The notes beneath the pieces were generated by a model. That model searched no databases. It saw only the letters and a list, made by a program, of their open reading frames with translations, and had not been told where the DNA came from. Shown piece after piece: positions 54,517-63,585 of a stretch of DNA of 64,000 bases. The stretch is taken from NCBI RefSeq assembly GCF_009177095.1, contig NZ_AP021861.1, positions 1,776,001-1,840,000 of the forward strand. The letters run 5' to 3'. The DNA comes from Lacipirellula parvula. GTDB taxonomy: Bacteria > Planctomycetota > Planctomycetia > Pirellulales > Lacipirellulaceae. Each line of letters opens with the position of its first letter. Position 1 is the stretch's first letter. Position numbers and translations under genes: made by a program.

Positions 54517-54741
54517 GATTTCTCTCTCCCGGCAAATGGTGAACGTCTTGTGAAAGTGCGGAGAGCAATCTCTCCCGCAGCGGCCGCAGCCGTCTGCCGC
54601 GGATAATAGCGGCGGGCGGCGGGAGATGTTACGCCGTTTCTTCCGATCGAATCGGCTGGCGCCATCATCGGCTGACGAGGGGCGACGGAACGCGAGCCGG
54701 GGCAATTGGCGGCCTGCTCGGCAGCTTGGTACAACGGACGC

Positions 54742-56286
54742 ATGTCCCCCTCGATTTCCAGCCGCGATCTGCTGCTCTGCCTGCTCGTCAAACAGCGGGG
54801 CTGGATGTCGGACCAGGATATTGAGGGGGCGGTCGTCGAGTGGATCGGCAAGAACGAGCAGCCACTCCTCGCCGTGCTCGTCGCGCGGGGCGCCCTCACC
54901 CCGCAGCAGCGGGAGGAAGCTGAAAGCCTCCTTGCGGCCAGTGCGACCGACACCGCCGTCGACCCCCGCACCTCGCGGTTGCGCGAGCTTCCTCCCGGCG
55001 TCCGCCGGCTGCTGGCGGGCCCCGCCTCCGACGTGGCACTGGCGACCGACGTGGGGTTCGAAACTCGCGCTGCCTCGCCGGCTTCCCGTGCGGCGCCCGG
55101 GGCCTCGCCCGCGACGCTCACGCCCGGCGAGCGATTCGACGTTCTGCAGGTCCACGCCCAGGGTGGCCTTGGCGTCGTCTTCCTCGCCCGCGATCACGAA
55201 ATCGATCGCACGGTCGCGCTCAAGCAAATCAAATCGCAGTGGGCCGACGATGAAAGCTCGCGGGCCCGCTTTCTTCTCGAAGCCCGCATCACGGGCCGGC
55301 TCGAGCATCCCGGCATCGTGCCGATCTACGCCGTCGGCGCCGACGCCACAGGCCGCCCCTACTACGCGATGCGGCTCATCCGCGGCGAGAGTTTGCTGGA
55401 AGTGCTCGAACGCTTTCACGCCACCGACGTCGGCGGCAAGCTGAACGAGCGCATGCCCGAAATCCGCAAGCTGTTGCAGCGGTTCGTCGACGTCTGCAAC
55501 GCGGTCGACTACGCCCACAGCAAGGGGGTGATCCATCGCGATCTCAAGCCGTCGAACATCATGGTCGGCAAGTATGGCGAGACGCTCGTCGTCGACTGGG
55601 GGCTCGCGAAGGTGATCGGCTCCGACGAAGACGTCGCGCTCACCACGCGGATGGTGCGCCAGCCGGTGAGCGAAGGGGGCGCCACTTCGACGCAAGTCGG
55701 CATGACGATCGGGACTCCGGCCTACATGAGTCCTGAGCAGGCGGCGGGCCGAAATGACGAACTCGGCCCGCCTACCGACATCTACAGTCTGGGGGCGACG
55801 CTGTACCACATGCTGACGGGCCGCCTGCCGCACGCCGACGACGAAGATCCAGGCGTGATGATCGCTAAGGCCGAGCATGGCCGCGTGATTCCCGTGCTCA
55901 GCCAGGCGCCGTGGCTGCCGCGGCCGCTGGCGTCGATCTGCATGAAGGCGCTCGACACGACGCCGGAGCGGCGGTACGTCTCGGCCCGCGCCTTATCGGA
56001 CGACATCGAGCGTTGGCTCGGCGACGAGCCGGTGCGAGCCCACCGCGATCGCCTCAGCGAGCGGCTCTACCGTTGGTCGCGGCACAATCGGACGTTGGTG
56101 GTGTCGCTGTTCGTCGGCTACCTGGTGGCAACCGTGGCGATCATCATCGGCTCCGTCGGCTGGAGCTACCTGCGCGTGCAAAAGCAGGAGCGGCAACACC
56201 GCGCGGCGGAGTCGTCTGCCGCCGCGGCTGATTCAGACGCAGCCGACGCCAGTTCGCCGGCGAGCAGCGCAGCCGATGCTGAGTAA
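54742..56286 (+). CDS. Membrane Ser/Thr protein kinase (PknB-like)
   Basis: 514 residues from ATG 54742. Kinase motifs: glycine loop GGLGVVFLAR (141-150), Lys161 in VALKQIK, HRDLKPSN (265-272), VDWGLAK (Asp285; DWG instead of DFG, usual in planctomycete kinases), and GTPAYMSPEQA (333-343). A juxtamembrane region leads to one transmembrane helix near 455-480 (VSLFVGYLVATVAIIIGSVG) and a short Ala/Ser-rich tail. The roughly 120-residue N-terminal part is helical and unassigned. The 3' end overlaps the opposite-strand gene by 54 bases. Confidence 0.95.
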   Translation: MSPSISSRDLLLCLLVKQRGWMSDQDIEGAVVEWIGKNEQPLLAVLVARGALTPQQREEAESLLAASATDTAVDPRTSRLRELPPGVRRLLAGPASDVALATDVGFETRAASPASRAAPGASPATLTPGERFDVLQVHAQGGLGVVFLARDHEIDRTVALKQIKSQWADDESSRARFLLEARITGRLEHPGIVPIYAVGADATGRPYYAMRLIRGESLLEVLERFHATDVGGKLNERMPEIRKLLQRFVDVCNAVDYAHSKGVIHRDLKPSNIMVGKYGETLVVDWGLAKVIGSDEDVALTTRMVRQPVSEGGATSTQVGMTIGTPAYMSPEQAAGRNDELGPPTDIYSLGATLYHMLTGRLPHADDEDPGVMIAKAEHGRVIPVLSQAPWLPRPLASICMKALDTTPERRYVSARALSDDIERWLGDEPVRAHRDRLSERLYRWSRHNRTLVVSLFVGYLVATVAIIIGSVGWSYLRVQKQERQHRAAESSAAAADSDAADASSPASSAADAE

Positions 56287-57114
56287 CGCCGCCAACATCG
56301 TCGCGGCCGCAGGTTCGGGAACGGCGTGCGCCGTCGGTAGGGCGGCGCTGGCGGCCGCCGCCTGTTGCCAGAGCAGATAGTCGCTGCCATCAACCTTCCC
56401 GTCAGCGTTTGCGTCGCCGTTGGCAGTGCCGGCTGGAGCCGGGTTGCCAAAGCCAGCCTTCCATACGGGCAGGTCGAGCGCGTTGACGGCGCCGTCGAGA
56501 TTGAAGTCTGCTGGACTGGTGAGTTCCGCGCCCGTCACGGTGAATCGCAGGTTGTTAGCCGAGCCAACGGTCCAATTGAACACATTCGGCACCGATTGCT
56601 CCCAGAAGATGTAGGAAGCTTGCGTCGTCGGCAGGATGTTCGGCTGCTGCACCGAAGAAGCGACGCCGTTGCCGGTGGCTCCAAACTTGCCGGAACCAAT
56701 GACGAGCGCGTAGGTGCCCGCTTGCAGCGTCACGGCGAGCGGAGTATGAAATTCCGCGGTCGGGGCCGGCGGCAAGAAGGTCGTGTTCGCCTTGACTGTT
56801 GCGTCGGCGAACGGCGCTCCCTGCGGCAGCGCATCGAGCGCGGTCAGCGACACGATCGCAGCAAACAGTTCCCCGTTGAGGCCCCCGACGTGCCCGCCGA
56901 CTTCCGTCACGGCCATGGTCTTCGTGACGCGAAAACGCCAACCGATATACTTGCTCGCATTGATCGGCGTGCCGCTGACTTGCCCGGCTGGGCCCATCTC
57001 CGCCGAAGCGAGTGTGATCGAGGCGCTCTTGGCCTGCGTGGCGAGCGCCGCCAGGCTGACGATCGCAACGCCGAACCAACGCACAGGAATCGAAGGCAGG
57101 GTAGCGGCGTTCAT
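56233..57114 (-). CDS. PEP-CTERM exported protein with dockerin-like domain
   Basis: 293 residues from ATG 57114. Signal peptide (VAIVSLAALATQAKSA); jelly-roll-like body (YIGWRFRVTKTMAVTEVGGH, LQAGTYALVIGSGKFGATG); dockerin-like loops (DFNLDGAVNALDLPVWKAGF, GDANADGKVDGSDYLLWQQA); anchor VPEPAAATMLAALLSIGCAA. Its last 18 codons are antisense to the kinase tail. Confidence 0.82.
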   Translation of the reverse strand: MNAATLPSIPVRWFGVAIVSLAALATQAKSASITLASAEMGPAGQVSGTPINASKYIGWRFRVTKTMAVTEVGGHVGGLNGELFAAIVSLTALDALPQGAPFADATVKANTTFLPPAPTAEFHTPLAVTLQAGTYALVIGSGKFGATGNGVASSVQQPNILPTTQASYIFWEQSVPNVFNWTVGSANNLRFTVTGAELTSPADFNLDGAVNALDLPVWKAGFGNPAPAGTANGDANADGKVDGSDYLLWQQAAAASAALPTAHAVPEPAAATMLAALLSIGCAARRRTGVGCV

Positions 57115-57142
57115 GCTTGGCAACTCGATCGTCAGAATCCGT

Positions 57143-58060
57143 TCAGCGCACGCGAGCGTCGTACTCGCTGCGGATAGCGAGGTTCAGCTCCCCGCCGGCA
57201 GAGTATTGAAAAATGCCGCCCGCGGTCCGCTCAATGCTGGAAAGTTGCACCGGGCCGACCATCTTCACGGCGGTCAGCCGACAGGTTTCCGTCTCCACCT
57301 CCATCTCGCCGTTGAGGACAATCGACAGCGGCGATTCGGCATTGGGGCGCACTTCGATCGTCGCTTTGAAATGAGCAACGGGCGAAGCATGATTGGCAGC
57401 GGCTGGTTCGACTTTCTCCAGCGTCAGTTCGAAGCGATGGACCGTACCGATCGGGCCGTCGAAGCCGAGCAGCGATTGCACCACGTCGCGCGGCACAAGG
57501 ATCCGTTGCCCGACGGTGACATGGCGTTCGATGAGCAAGCTGGCAAACGGGTTCGGCTTGCCGACGTTTTCGAGCGATTCGGCGACGAGACGCGTCTCTT
57601 CCTCCGGGGGCGCGGCGCCGGCTAGGTCGGTGATCGTCACGCGATCGCCCTCGCGTACCATGAGATATGACTTGCCCTCGATCGGTTGCGTGACGAGTTC
57701 CTCGGGCTTTGCCCCTTCGGGCGACTGCCGCCGACTGACGGCAAACGTCGCTTTGGCCTTCACGGCGCGGCCCTCGGCGACTTCGAGCACTTCGATCGTC
57801 CGCTGCTGTTCGCGGCGCATGCGGTTTTGACTTTCGTGGGCCTTTTTCCCCGATTGCGTGATCGTGGTCGTCAGCCCGAGGTCGACGTTGAGCGTTTGCG
57901 TGACGCGATCGCCAGCGACTGCCGGCGCCTGGCGGAAGCGTACGACGGCGCCCGTCGCGGCGGGAGCAACTGGCGCGGCGGGGGGCGCCGACTCGGCCAC
58001 CGCGGGGACGGCGAGCGCTGCAATCAGCAGCGGAACGGCAAGCAGGCGGCGGTGATGCAT
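57143..58060 (-). CDS. Exported protein of unknown function
   Basis: 305 residues. Signal peptide (LLAVPLLIAALAVPAVA); the body has paired beta strands (RVTQTLNVDLGLTTTITQSG, HFKATIEVRPNAESPLSIVL, TAVKMVGPVQLSSIERTAGG) and resembles planctomycete exported proteins of about 300 residues with a lipocalin-like or LolA-like pattern. It lies 28 bases upstream of the PEP-CTERM gene in the same direction. Confidence 0.7.
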   Translation of the reverse strand: MHHRRLLAVPLLIAALAVPAVAESAPPAAPVAPAATGAVVRFRQAPAVAGDRVTQTLNVDLGLTTTITQSGKKAHESQNRMRREQQRTIEVLEVAEGRAVKAKATFAVSRRQSPEGAKPEELVTQPIEGKSYLMVREGDRVTITDLAGAAPPEEETRLVAESLENVGKPNPFASLLIERHVTVGQRILVPRDVVQSLLGFDGPIGTVHRFELTLEKVEPAAANHASPVAHFKATIEVRPNAESPLSIVLNGEMEVETETCRLTAVKMVGPVQLSSIERTAGGIFQYSAGGELNLAIRSEYDARVR

Positions 58061-58144
58061 CGAATGGCTCGCAAACAGCGTGGACGAAGCGGTCGGGTTT
58101 GGGCCGGGATGATCGACGCCGCACGGCAGCGGGTCAAGGTCACC

Positions 58145-59026
58145 CTATGCCAGCAACCGTTCCAGCGCCGCGACGGCCACTGGCCATGTCGCCGCCCCAT
58201 CGAGCCAGGCATTCCACCAGTTGAAGACGCGCTGCGGCGCGTCGGCTGGCAGCGATCCGCTAAGTCCCCACGCCTCGAAGGCCGATCCGAGCGCCGGTTC
58301 GTCACACGTTGCTAGCTCAACTTCTTGCGCCGCCGCTAGCGTCGCCGGCGCCAGCGCGACGGCGAACGCGAACGCCGATCGGCCTGGCGGCAGCGCATCG
58401 GCGTAGCGCGGCAGATCGGAATTGAGTTGAGCGAGCAGCCACGCGATCCGCAGCGGTTCCGGCAACTGTGGATGTGGATGAACGAGCACGCCCTCCAGTG
58501 TGATACGATTCTGCCGCGGATGCGCGAGCCCACGCCCGCCGGCGTACGGCAAGACGATCACAATCTCGGCCGCGCTCGGCACGATCGCCTCGTCGGTCAG
58601 TCGGCCAATCTCCCGCAACATCCCGGGGCCGCGAGCTTCCCACTGTTCCCGCAGCGGCCGCACTCGCGCGGCGAGTTCTTCTGCGAGGTTCGGCTGCTCG
58701 CCGCCGAGCGCAGCTTCTAACTCCCCAACGGCGCCTGCGATGCGTGTAGCCGTCGGAGAAGAGAGCGGCGCGGCGTGCAATCGAGCCGCAGCGCGCGTGA
58801 CGAGTTCCCGGTTATTCTCGAACTCCGCAGCCAGCGACGTTATTTCCGCCAGCAGTTCAGTGCGCGGGAGGCCCGTGGCGTCGATCTCGGCAATCAGCGC
58901 GTCCGCCGGCGTTGCGAGCGCCGCGGCCAGCATGCCGTCCGTGGCCGCAACGCCACTCGCGCGACAAGCTGCAACGTAGAGGGCGGTGGCTGCGGGGCTT
59001 GTTTTCCAGCGGAGTTCTTCCAGCAT
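58145..59026 (-). CDS. Unknown protein
   Basis: 293 residues from ATG 59026; the open frame continues to 59260 without protein character. Ala/Leu/Glu-rich, mostly helical (LAAEFENNRELVTRAAARLH), with a beta segment EIVIVLPYAGGRGLAHPRQN and NRITLEGVLVHPHPQLPEPL. No signal peptide or known motif. It probably shares a promoter with the exported protein downstream of it. Confidence 0.65.
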   Translation of the reverse strand: MLEELRWKTSPAATALYVAACRASGVAATDGMLAAALATPADALIAEIDATGLPRTELLAEITSLAAEFENNRELVTRAAARLHAAPLSSPTATRIAGAVGELEAALGGEQPNLAEELAARVRPLREQWEARGPGMLREIGRLTDEAIVPSAAEIVIVLPYAGGRGLAHPRQNRITLEGVLVHPHPQLPEPLRIAWLLAQLNSDLPRYADALPPGRSAFAFAVALAPATLAAAQEVELATCDEPALGSAFEAWGLSGSLPADAPQRVFNWWNAWLDGAATWPVAVAALERLLA

Positions 59027-59275
59027 CTTTTCGGTCGCCGACGGCACGCAGCGAAAAATGGCGCATAGTTGAGTGAATGCGTAAGAAATCTGACGTAGGC
59101 AAGATACGCCGGAGAGCCGCCGCGGGGCGATAGCATTCGCCGCACCCGCCGGCCGGCTGCGATTTCGGTGAAAGCTGCCCTCGCGGCGTTGGGGCGAGGT
59201 TGTTATTCTCCGCGCCCATTTCGGCCATGAACAGTGGCCGCCCCTCCGCCATTGCCTCACCGCGAGACCAGCGCG

Positions 59276-60382
59276 ATGAAACTCCGCCGACTCTTTCTCG
59301 GAACGACGTTAACCCTTTCGCTAGCGGCCCCGTTGGGAATCGCGCAAGGGCAGCAGTATCCGGGAACTCCCGTCAACGGCGCTCAGCCGGGAGGCGTTGG
59401 CGGCGTACCAATGCAGCAGCCGGCGGGAACGGTCAACCAAGTCGCAGCCGTCGGGGTCGGGCAACCCGGCGCTCCGGCGGGCGGCGTCCTGGGAGCGCCG
59501 GTGGCTGGGCCAAATGGCGGCGCGCCCGTCGCTACGACTCCGACTGGCGCACCGATCGGCTTGCCCCCCGGCCCTCCGTTTATCCTGACGGAACTCGAGA
59601 AGGCCGAAGTTTTCCGCATTCTCGACATGTGGGAAAAGTCGAGCGCCGACGTGAAGACGTTCAACACCTCGTTCGAACTCTGGAAATACGACGCCGTCTT
59701 CGGCCCTGGCGCAGACAAGCCCCTCACGAAGGAGAGGGGGACGCTCTCGTTCTCGAAGCCCGACAAGGGGAGCTTCAAGATCGACTCGATCAGTCGTTGG
59801 ACTAAGAAGGATCCTCAAAACGTCGACGTTAGTGCGCCCGGCGATTGGGCGCCCAGGCCAGACGAAATCGGCGATCACTGGGTTTGCGACGGTAAAGCCG
59901 TCTACGAGTACAGCCACCGCGACAAGCAACTCAAAGTGACCAGTATCCCCGAAGAGATGCGCGGCACGAAGATCGTCGACGGCCCGCTGCCATTCCTATT
60001 CGGCGCCGAAGCCAAGAAGCTGATGGACCGCTACTGGATCCGCCAGCGGACCTCTGATCCCAGCACGATCTGGCTCGAAGCCCACCCGCGCTGGAACGCC
60101 GACGCCCTCAACTACGACGTGGTCGACGTGATGCTCGATCGTAAGACGATGCAGCCAAAGGCGATTCAGGTCCACTTGCCGGGCGGCAAGCAACGCCACG
60201 CTTACATGTTCACGGCCCCGAGGGTTAACGAGACGAATCTCGGCGATTGGTTCCCCTCGCTATTCACCGCTCCTCGGACGCCGCTCGGTTGGACGCGGGT
60301 GATGAACGAAGATAGCACGGCTGCTCCAGGCGCAGCGCCTCAAGCTGCCAACCCAAACGCGACGCTAGAACTGAAGCGGTAG
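59276..60382 (+). CDS. TIGR03009-family exported protein
   Basis: 368 residues from ATG 59276. Signal peptide (LGTTLTLSLAAPLGIAQG), a Gly/Pro/Gln-rich linker to about 95, then a LolA-like domain: FRILDMWEKSSADVKTFNTS, FSKPDKGSFKIDSISRW, HWVCDGKAVYEYSHRDKQLK and VVDVMLDRKTMQPKAIQVHL. This order matches the planctomycete TIGR03009 family, of unknown function; the LolA-like fold suggests binding of a lipid or lipoprotein. Confidence 0.85.
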   Translation: MKLRRLFLGTTLTLSLAAPLGIAQGQQYPGTPVNGAQPGGVGGVPMQQPAGTVNQVAAVGVGQPGAPAGGVLGAPVAGPNGGAPVATTPTGAPIGLPPGPPFILTELEKAEVFRILDMWEKSSADVKTFNTSFELWKYDAVFGPGADKPLTKERGTLSFSKPDKGSFKIDSISRWTKKDPQNVDVSAPGDWAPRPDEIGDHWVCDGKAVYEYSHRDKQLKVTSIPEEMRGTKIVDGPLPFLFGAEAKKLMDRYWIRQRTSDPSTIWLEAHPRWNADALNYDVVDVMLDRKTMQPKAIQVHLPGGKQRHAYMFTAPRVNETNLGDWFPSLFTAPRTPLGWTRVMNEDSTAAPGAAPQAANPNATLELKR

Positions 60383-60397
60383 GGGATTGTTTCCCCT

Positions 60398-60485
60398 CTA
60401 GCCCCGGGCTCCGCCCGGGGGTGGCTTGCTATTCCGCTAAGCGTTGCGGTGCGTGACGCGCCCCCCGGGCGGAGCCCGGGGCTAG
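60398..60485. repeat. Perfect 24-bp inverted repeat
   Basis: Arms 60398-60421 and 60462-60485, starting CTAGCCCCGGGCTCCGCCC, are exact reverse complements separated by 40 bases. Each arm also self-pairs. It lies 16 bases after a stop codon and may terminate transcription. Confidence 0.85.
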
Positions 60486-60606
60486 GAATGCGACGACTCG
60501 CTTCTTCGCCGGCGCAATCGCTACAACCGGCCTCGTTGGCCAGCCGCTCGCGGCAACCGCCGCAACCGTCGCCGCTTGCCGAGGCGGCGTGACATAGGCT
60601 TGCACT

Positions 60607-61887
60607 ATGGTCCGGTCAGTCTGGGCCGTTCCTTCGCAGGCTCAGGTCTCGCCGCTCATGTCCGACGCCACGCCGGTCGCTTCGCTACCTCTTCCCACCG
60701 GCGCTGACGACGAGCTTTGTCGCCCGTTCGACCCTGCGATTCTCGACGTCGGCATGGCCGAAGAAGCGGAAGAACTCGCCCCGCCGCGACTGGTCCGCGC
60801 GCTCCATGTGATCAACGGCGAGCACTATTCTGGCGCGGAGCGCGTCCAAGATTTACTCGCTGGTTACTTACCCGAGTGCGGTTACGAAGTCGGCTTCGCC
60901 TGCGTAAAGCCGGGCCGTTTTCCCGATGCCCGTAAGTTTCGTGATGCGGCCCTTTACTCCGTGCCGATGCGAGGCCGGCTTGACTTCAGCTGCGGCCGCA
61001 AACTGGCGGCGCTGATTCGTGACGAAGGGTATGCCCTAGTCCACGCGCACACGCCCCGGTCGCTGATGGTCGCCTCCCACGCGGCTCGGCTTGCCGGCGT
61101 GCCGCTGGTCTACCACGTCCACAGTCCAGCGGGCCGCGACTCGACCCGTTGGTTTCGCAATATGAGCAATGCTTGGCTTGAGCGGCGTTTGGCTCGCCGC
61201 GCGTCGCGCTTGATCGCCGTTTCGCCAAGTGTGCGGCGGTACATGATCGAGCAAGGCTTCGCTGCGAGCGAAGTGATCTGCGTACCCAACGGCGTGCCGA
61301 CGGTCGACGTTCCCCCGCGCAGCGAGGCGCCGGCCGCATTAACGTTGGGGATGACCGCCCTCTTTCGCCCACGGAAGGGGATCGAAGTCCTGCTCGAAGC
61401 ACTGAAGATTGCCCGCCGCGTCGGCTGCAACGTCAGGCTCCGTACAATCGGGCCGTTTGAAACGCCGGGCTACGAGGCCGAAGTCCGCGGGCTCGCTACG
61501 CGACTAGGCCTGGATGACGCGATCGATTGGACCGGATTCGTCACCAATGTTTCCGCAGAGCTCGCGCAGGTCGACGCGCTGGTGCTACCCAGTCTGTTCG
61601 GCGAAGGTTTGCCGATGGTCGTCCTTGAGGCGATGGCAGCCGGCTTGCCAGTGATCGCCAGCGACGTTGAAGGGGTGCCGGAGGCGGTCGTCGATCGCCA
61701 GGATGGCCTACTCGTGCAGCCCGGCGATGCGTCGTCGTTGGCGGCCGCCATCGACGAGTTGGCTTCAGGGCTGATCGACTATCCCGCTCTCAGCCGCAAC
61801 GCCCAAGCGCGACATGCCGAATACTTCTCGGCCGAGGCCATGGCGGCCAACGTGGCACGGGTCTATGACCAAGTTTTAGGCCGCTAA
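60607..61887 (+). CDS. Glycosyltransferase family 4 (GT-B)
   Basis: 426 residues from ATG 60607; ATG 60658 is possible. After a roughly 60-residue unassigned leader come the GT-B landmarks: VINGEHYSGAERVQDLLAGY (acceptor side), VHAHTPRSLMVASHAARLAG, IAVSPSVRRYMIEQGF, VPNGV, and the nucleotide-sugar site FGEGLPMVVLEAMAAGLPVI with the two Glu of the EX7E motif. It adds a sugar to a polysaccharide, lipid or protein acceptor that cannot be identified. Stand-alone gene. Confidence 0.92.
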   Translation: MVRSVWAVPSQAQVSPLMSDATPVASLPLPTGADDELCRPFDPAILDVGMAEEAEELAPPRLVRALHVINGEHYSGAERVQDLLAGYLPECGYEVGFACVKPGRFPDARKFRDAALYSVPMRGRLDFSCGRKLAALIRDEGYALVHAHTPRSLMVASHAARLAGVPLVYHVHSPAGRDSTRWFRNMSNAWLERRLARRASRLIAVSPSVRRYMIEQGFAASEVICVPNGVPTVDVPPRSEAPAALTLGMTALFRPRKGIEVLLEALKIARRVGCNVRLRTIGPFETPGYEAEVRGLATRLGLDDAIDWTGFVTNVSAELAQVDALVLPSLFGEGLPMVVLEAMAAGLPVIASDVEGVPEAVVDRQDGLLVQPGDASSLAAAIDELASGLIDYPALSRNAQARHAEYFSAEAMAANVARVYDQVLGR

Positions 61888-62001
61888 CTGCCAATTTCTC
61901 GTGGCTAACCCCGTCTGCAGCCCCTTGCCATTTGCTAGCGGCGCTGCGAAAGATGGGGGATTATCCAGCGTTTACTCATCGTCAACCCGATACGGCCTGC
62001 C

Positions 62002-62343
62002 ATGTCTGCCGCGAACGAACCGATCGAAATCTCCGTCCCCGAGGTGAAGGCCCTCCGCGATGCGGGCGGAGACTTCCTCTTCATCGATTGCCGCGAGCCG
62101 AATGAGTACGAGATTGCGTCGATCGAGGGGGCTCAATTGCTGCCCATGAGCACCCTTGCCGATCGCGTTGGCGAACTCGCGGGTAACGAGGAGCGGCGAG
62201 TCGTCATCCATTGCCATAAGGGGGGCCGTAGCCTGCGGGTTGCTAACTGGCTCCGCGAACAAGGCTTCGCGCGGGCCCAATCGATGGCCGGCGGAATCGA
62301 CCAGTGGGCAACCGACGTCGAGCCGGGGATGGCGCGGTACTAA
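62002..62343 (+). CDS. Rhodanese-domain protein
   Basis: 113 residues, single rhodanese domain: DFLFIDCREPNEYEIASIEG, LLPMSTLADRVGEL, and the active-site loop VIHCHKGGRSLRVANWL with catalytic Cys at about 74. GlpE/PspE-like small sulfurtransferase, perhaps a sulfur carrier for thiolation. Cytoplasmic. Confidence 0.93.
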   Translation: MSAANEPIEISVPEVKALRDAGGDFLFIDCREPNEYEIASIEGAQLLPMSTLADRVGELAGNEERRVVIHCHKGGRSLRVANWLREQGFARAQSMAGGIDQWATDVEPGMARY

Positions 62344-62488
62344 GGGTTCAGGTGGGAGGGTTCGGGGTTCAGTAAATACAGGGAAAAGACCGGATTTCCT
62401 GAACACTGAACCCCGACTGCTGAACCCTCCGCAGCCCCCCTTGAAAATCGCGGCTCGACCTGCGATTGTTACTCGTTCACCGTAGCTC

Positions 62489-62572
62489 GCCGGAGTGGCG
62501 GAATTGGCAGACGCGCATGGTTCAGGTCCATGTGCCCGCAAGGGCGTGGAGGTTCAAGTCCTCTCTCCGGTA
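62489..62572 (+). tRNA. tRNA-Leu (CAG)
   Basis: A class II cloverleaf: acceptor GCCGGAG/CTCCGGT (one G-U pair), anticodon stem CATGG/CCATG with loop TTCAGGT (anticodon CAG), long variable arm (GCCCGCAAGGGC), T-arm GGAGG-TTCAAGT-CCTCT. CCA is not encoded. Confidence 0.96.
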
Positions 62573-62649
62573 CTTAAGCTCAGTTAGGCCTTATCGCCTG
62601 TTCTTAGGGCGCAGCAGTTTCTAGGCGTCCGTCAGGCAAGAAGCCCGAC

Positions 62650-63513
62650 CTAAGGCAGCAGCGGAAAGAATCTTCCGCTCATCTTCTCCCCGCGGGGAAT
62701 CACATCGACCCCCGTGAGCAGCGGCTTGTCCGAATCTGAAAGCGTTCCGTCGCGGAACAGGTTGATCACCACGGCACGCCTCGGCCGGGGACTGCGGTTC
62801 TCGTAGCTGCCGTGGAGCATGAGCGGGTGGTGGAACACGGCCTCGCCTGCCTTCAGTTCGCAGGGGACCGGCGTAAACTCGGCCCGCTGCTCCGGCGTGA
62901 GCACGTCAAGAATTGCGTCCATCCCCTTGGCAAGATTGGTCGTCGGCAGCAGCGGCCAGCGGTGCGAGCCGGGAACATACTGGATGCAGCCATTTTCGGT
63001 CGTTGCGTCGTCGAGCCCAATCCAGCACGTGAGGTGGGCCATCGGCCGCGTGCGAGTCCAGTACGAGTAATCCTGGTGCCACGCCACGACGCCGCCGTCA
63101 TGGGCCGGTTTGCAGAACAACTGATCGTGCCAGAAACGAACGGGGCCTTCGAGCAATTGCTTGGCTGGTTCGAGTAGGGCAGGGTTCCACAAGAGGTCGT
63201 GCATCCCCGGCTTGATGCGCCAAGCACCGAGCGCGTGGAATAAGATCGCGCTTGGATCGCCAGACTCATTGCTGTGGTATTCGTACCAGAGTTCCGCCCC
63301 GTCGTGGTCGGCTTGCACTAAGTTTGCCAACTCAACTCGCAACGCCTCGACTTGCTCGGCGTTCAGTAGGCGAATCCCCGGCAGAAACCCCTGCTGGCGA
63401 AACTGCTCGACCTGCTGTTCGGTGATTTGATAACGAGCGCGCTCCGCGTCGTTGCTCGGCTGAGAGAAGAGGTTGCTCACCGGAGCGTGATCGAGCGATA
63501 GATCCCGAGCCAT
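62650..63513 (-). CDS. Phytanoyl-CoA dioxygenase (PhyH) family oxygenase
   Basis: 287 residues. ATG 63513 follows GAGAGGCG. Fe(II)/2-oxoglutarate oxygenase landmarks: HxD in [11 protein letters not shown], distal His in [15 protein letters not shown], and the Arg that binds 2-oxoglutarate in [32 protein letters not shown] is typical of PhyH proteins. It hydroxylates an unknown small-molecule or lipid substrate. Confidence 0.92.
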   Translation of the reverse strand: MARDLSLDHAPVSNLFSQPSNDAERARYQITEQQVEQFRQQGFLPGIRLLNAEQVEALRVELANLVQADHDGAELWYEYHSNESGDPSAILFHALGAWRIKPGMHDLLWNPALLEPAKQLLEGPVRFWHDQLFCKPAHDGGVVAWHQDYSYWTRTRPMAHLTCWIGLDDATTENGCIQYVPGSHRWPLLPTTNLAKGMDAILDVLTPEQRAEFTPVPCELKAGEAVFHHPLMLHGSYENRSPRPRRAVVINLFRDGTLSDSDKPLLTGVDVIPRGEKMSGRFFPLLP

Positions 63514-63585
63514 GGACGCCTCTCTCTGGTTAGCAGAATAACGGCGATGCACCACGCACGTCCGGCAGCAACTGAGTGTTGCGGA

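Noticed and set aside
54199..55878. 559-codon minus-strand frame across the kinase start
   Set aside because: Only its last 105 codons (from ATG 54516) look like a protein with a ribosome binding site; the rest is antisense to the kinase.
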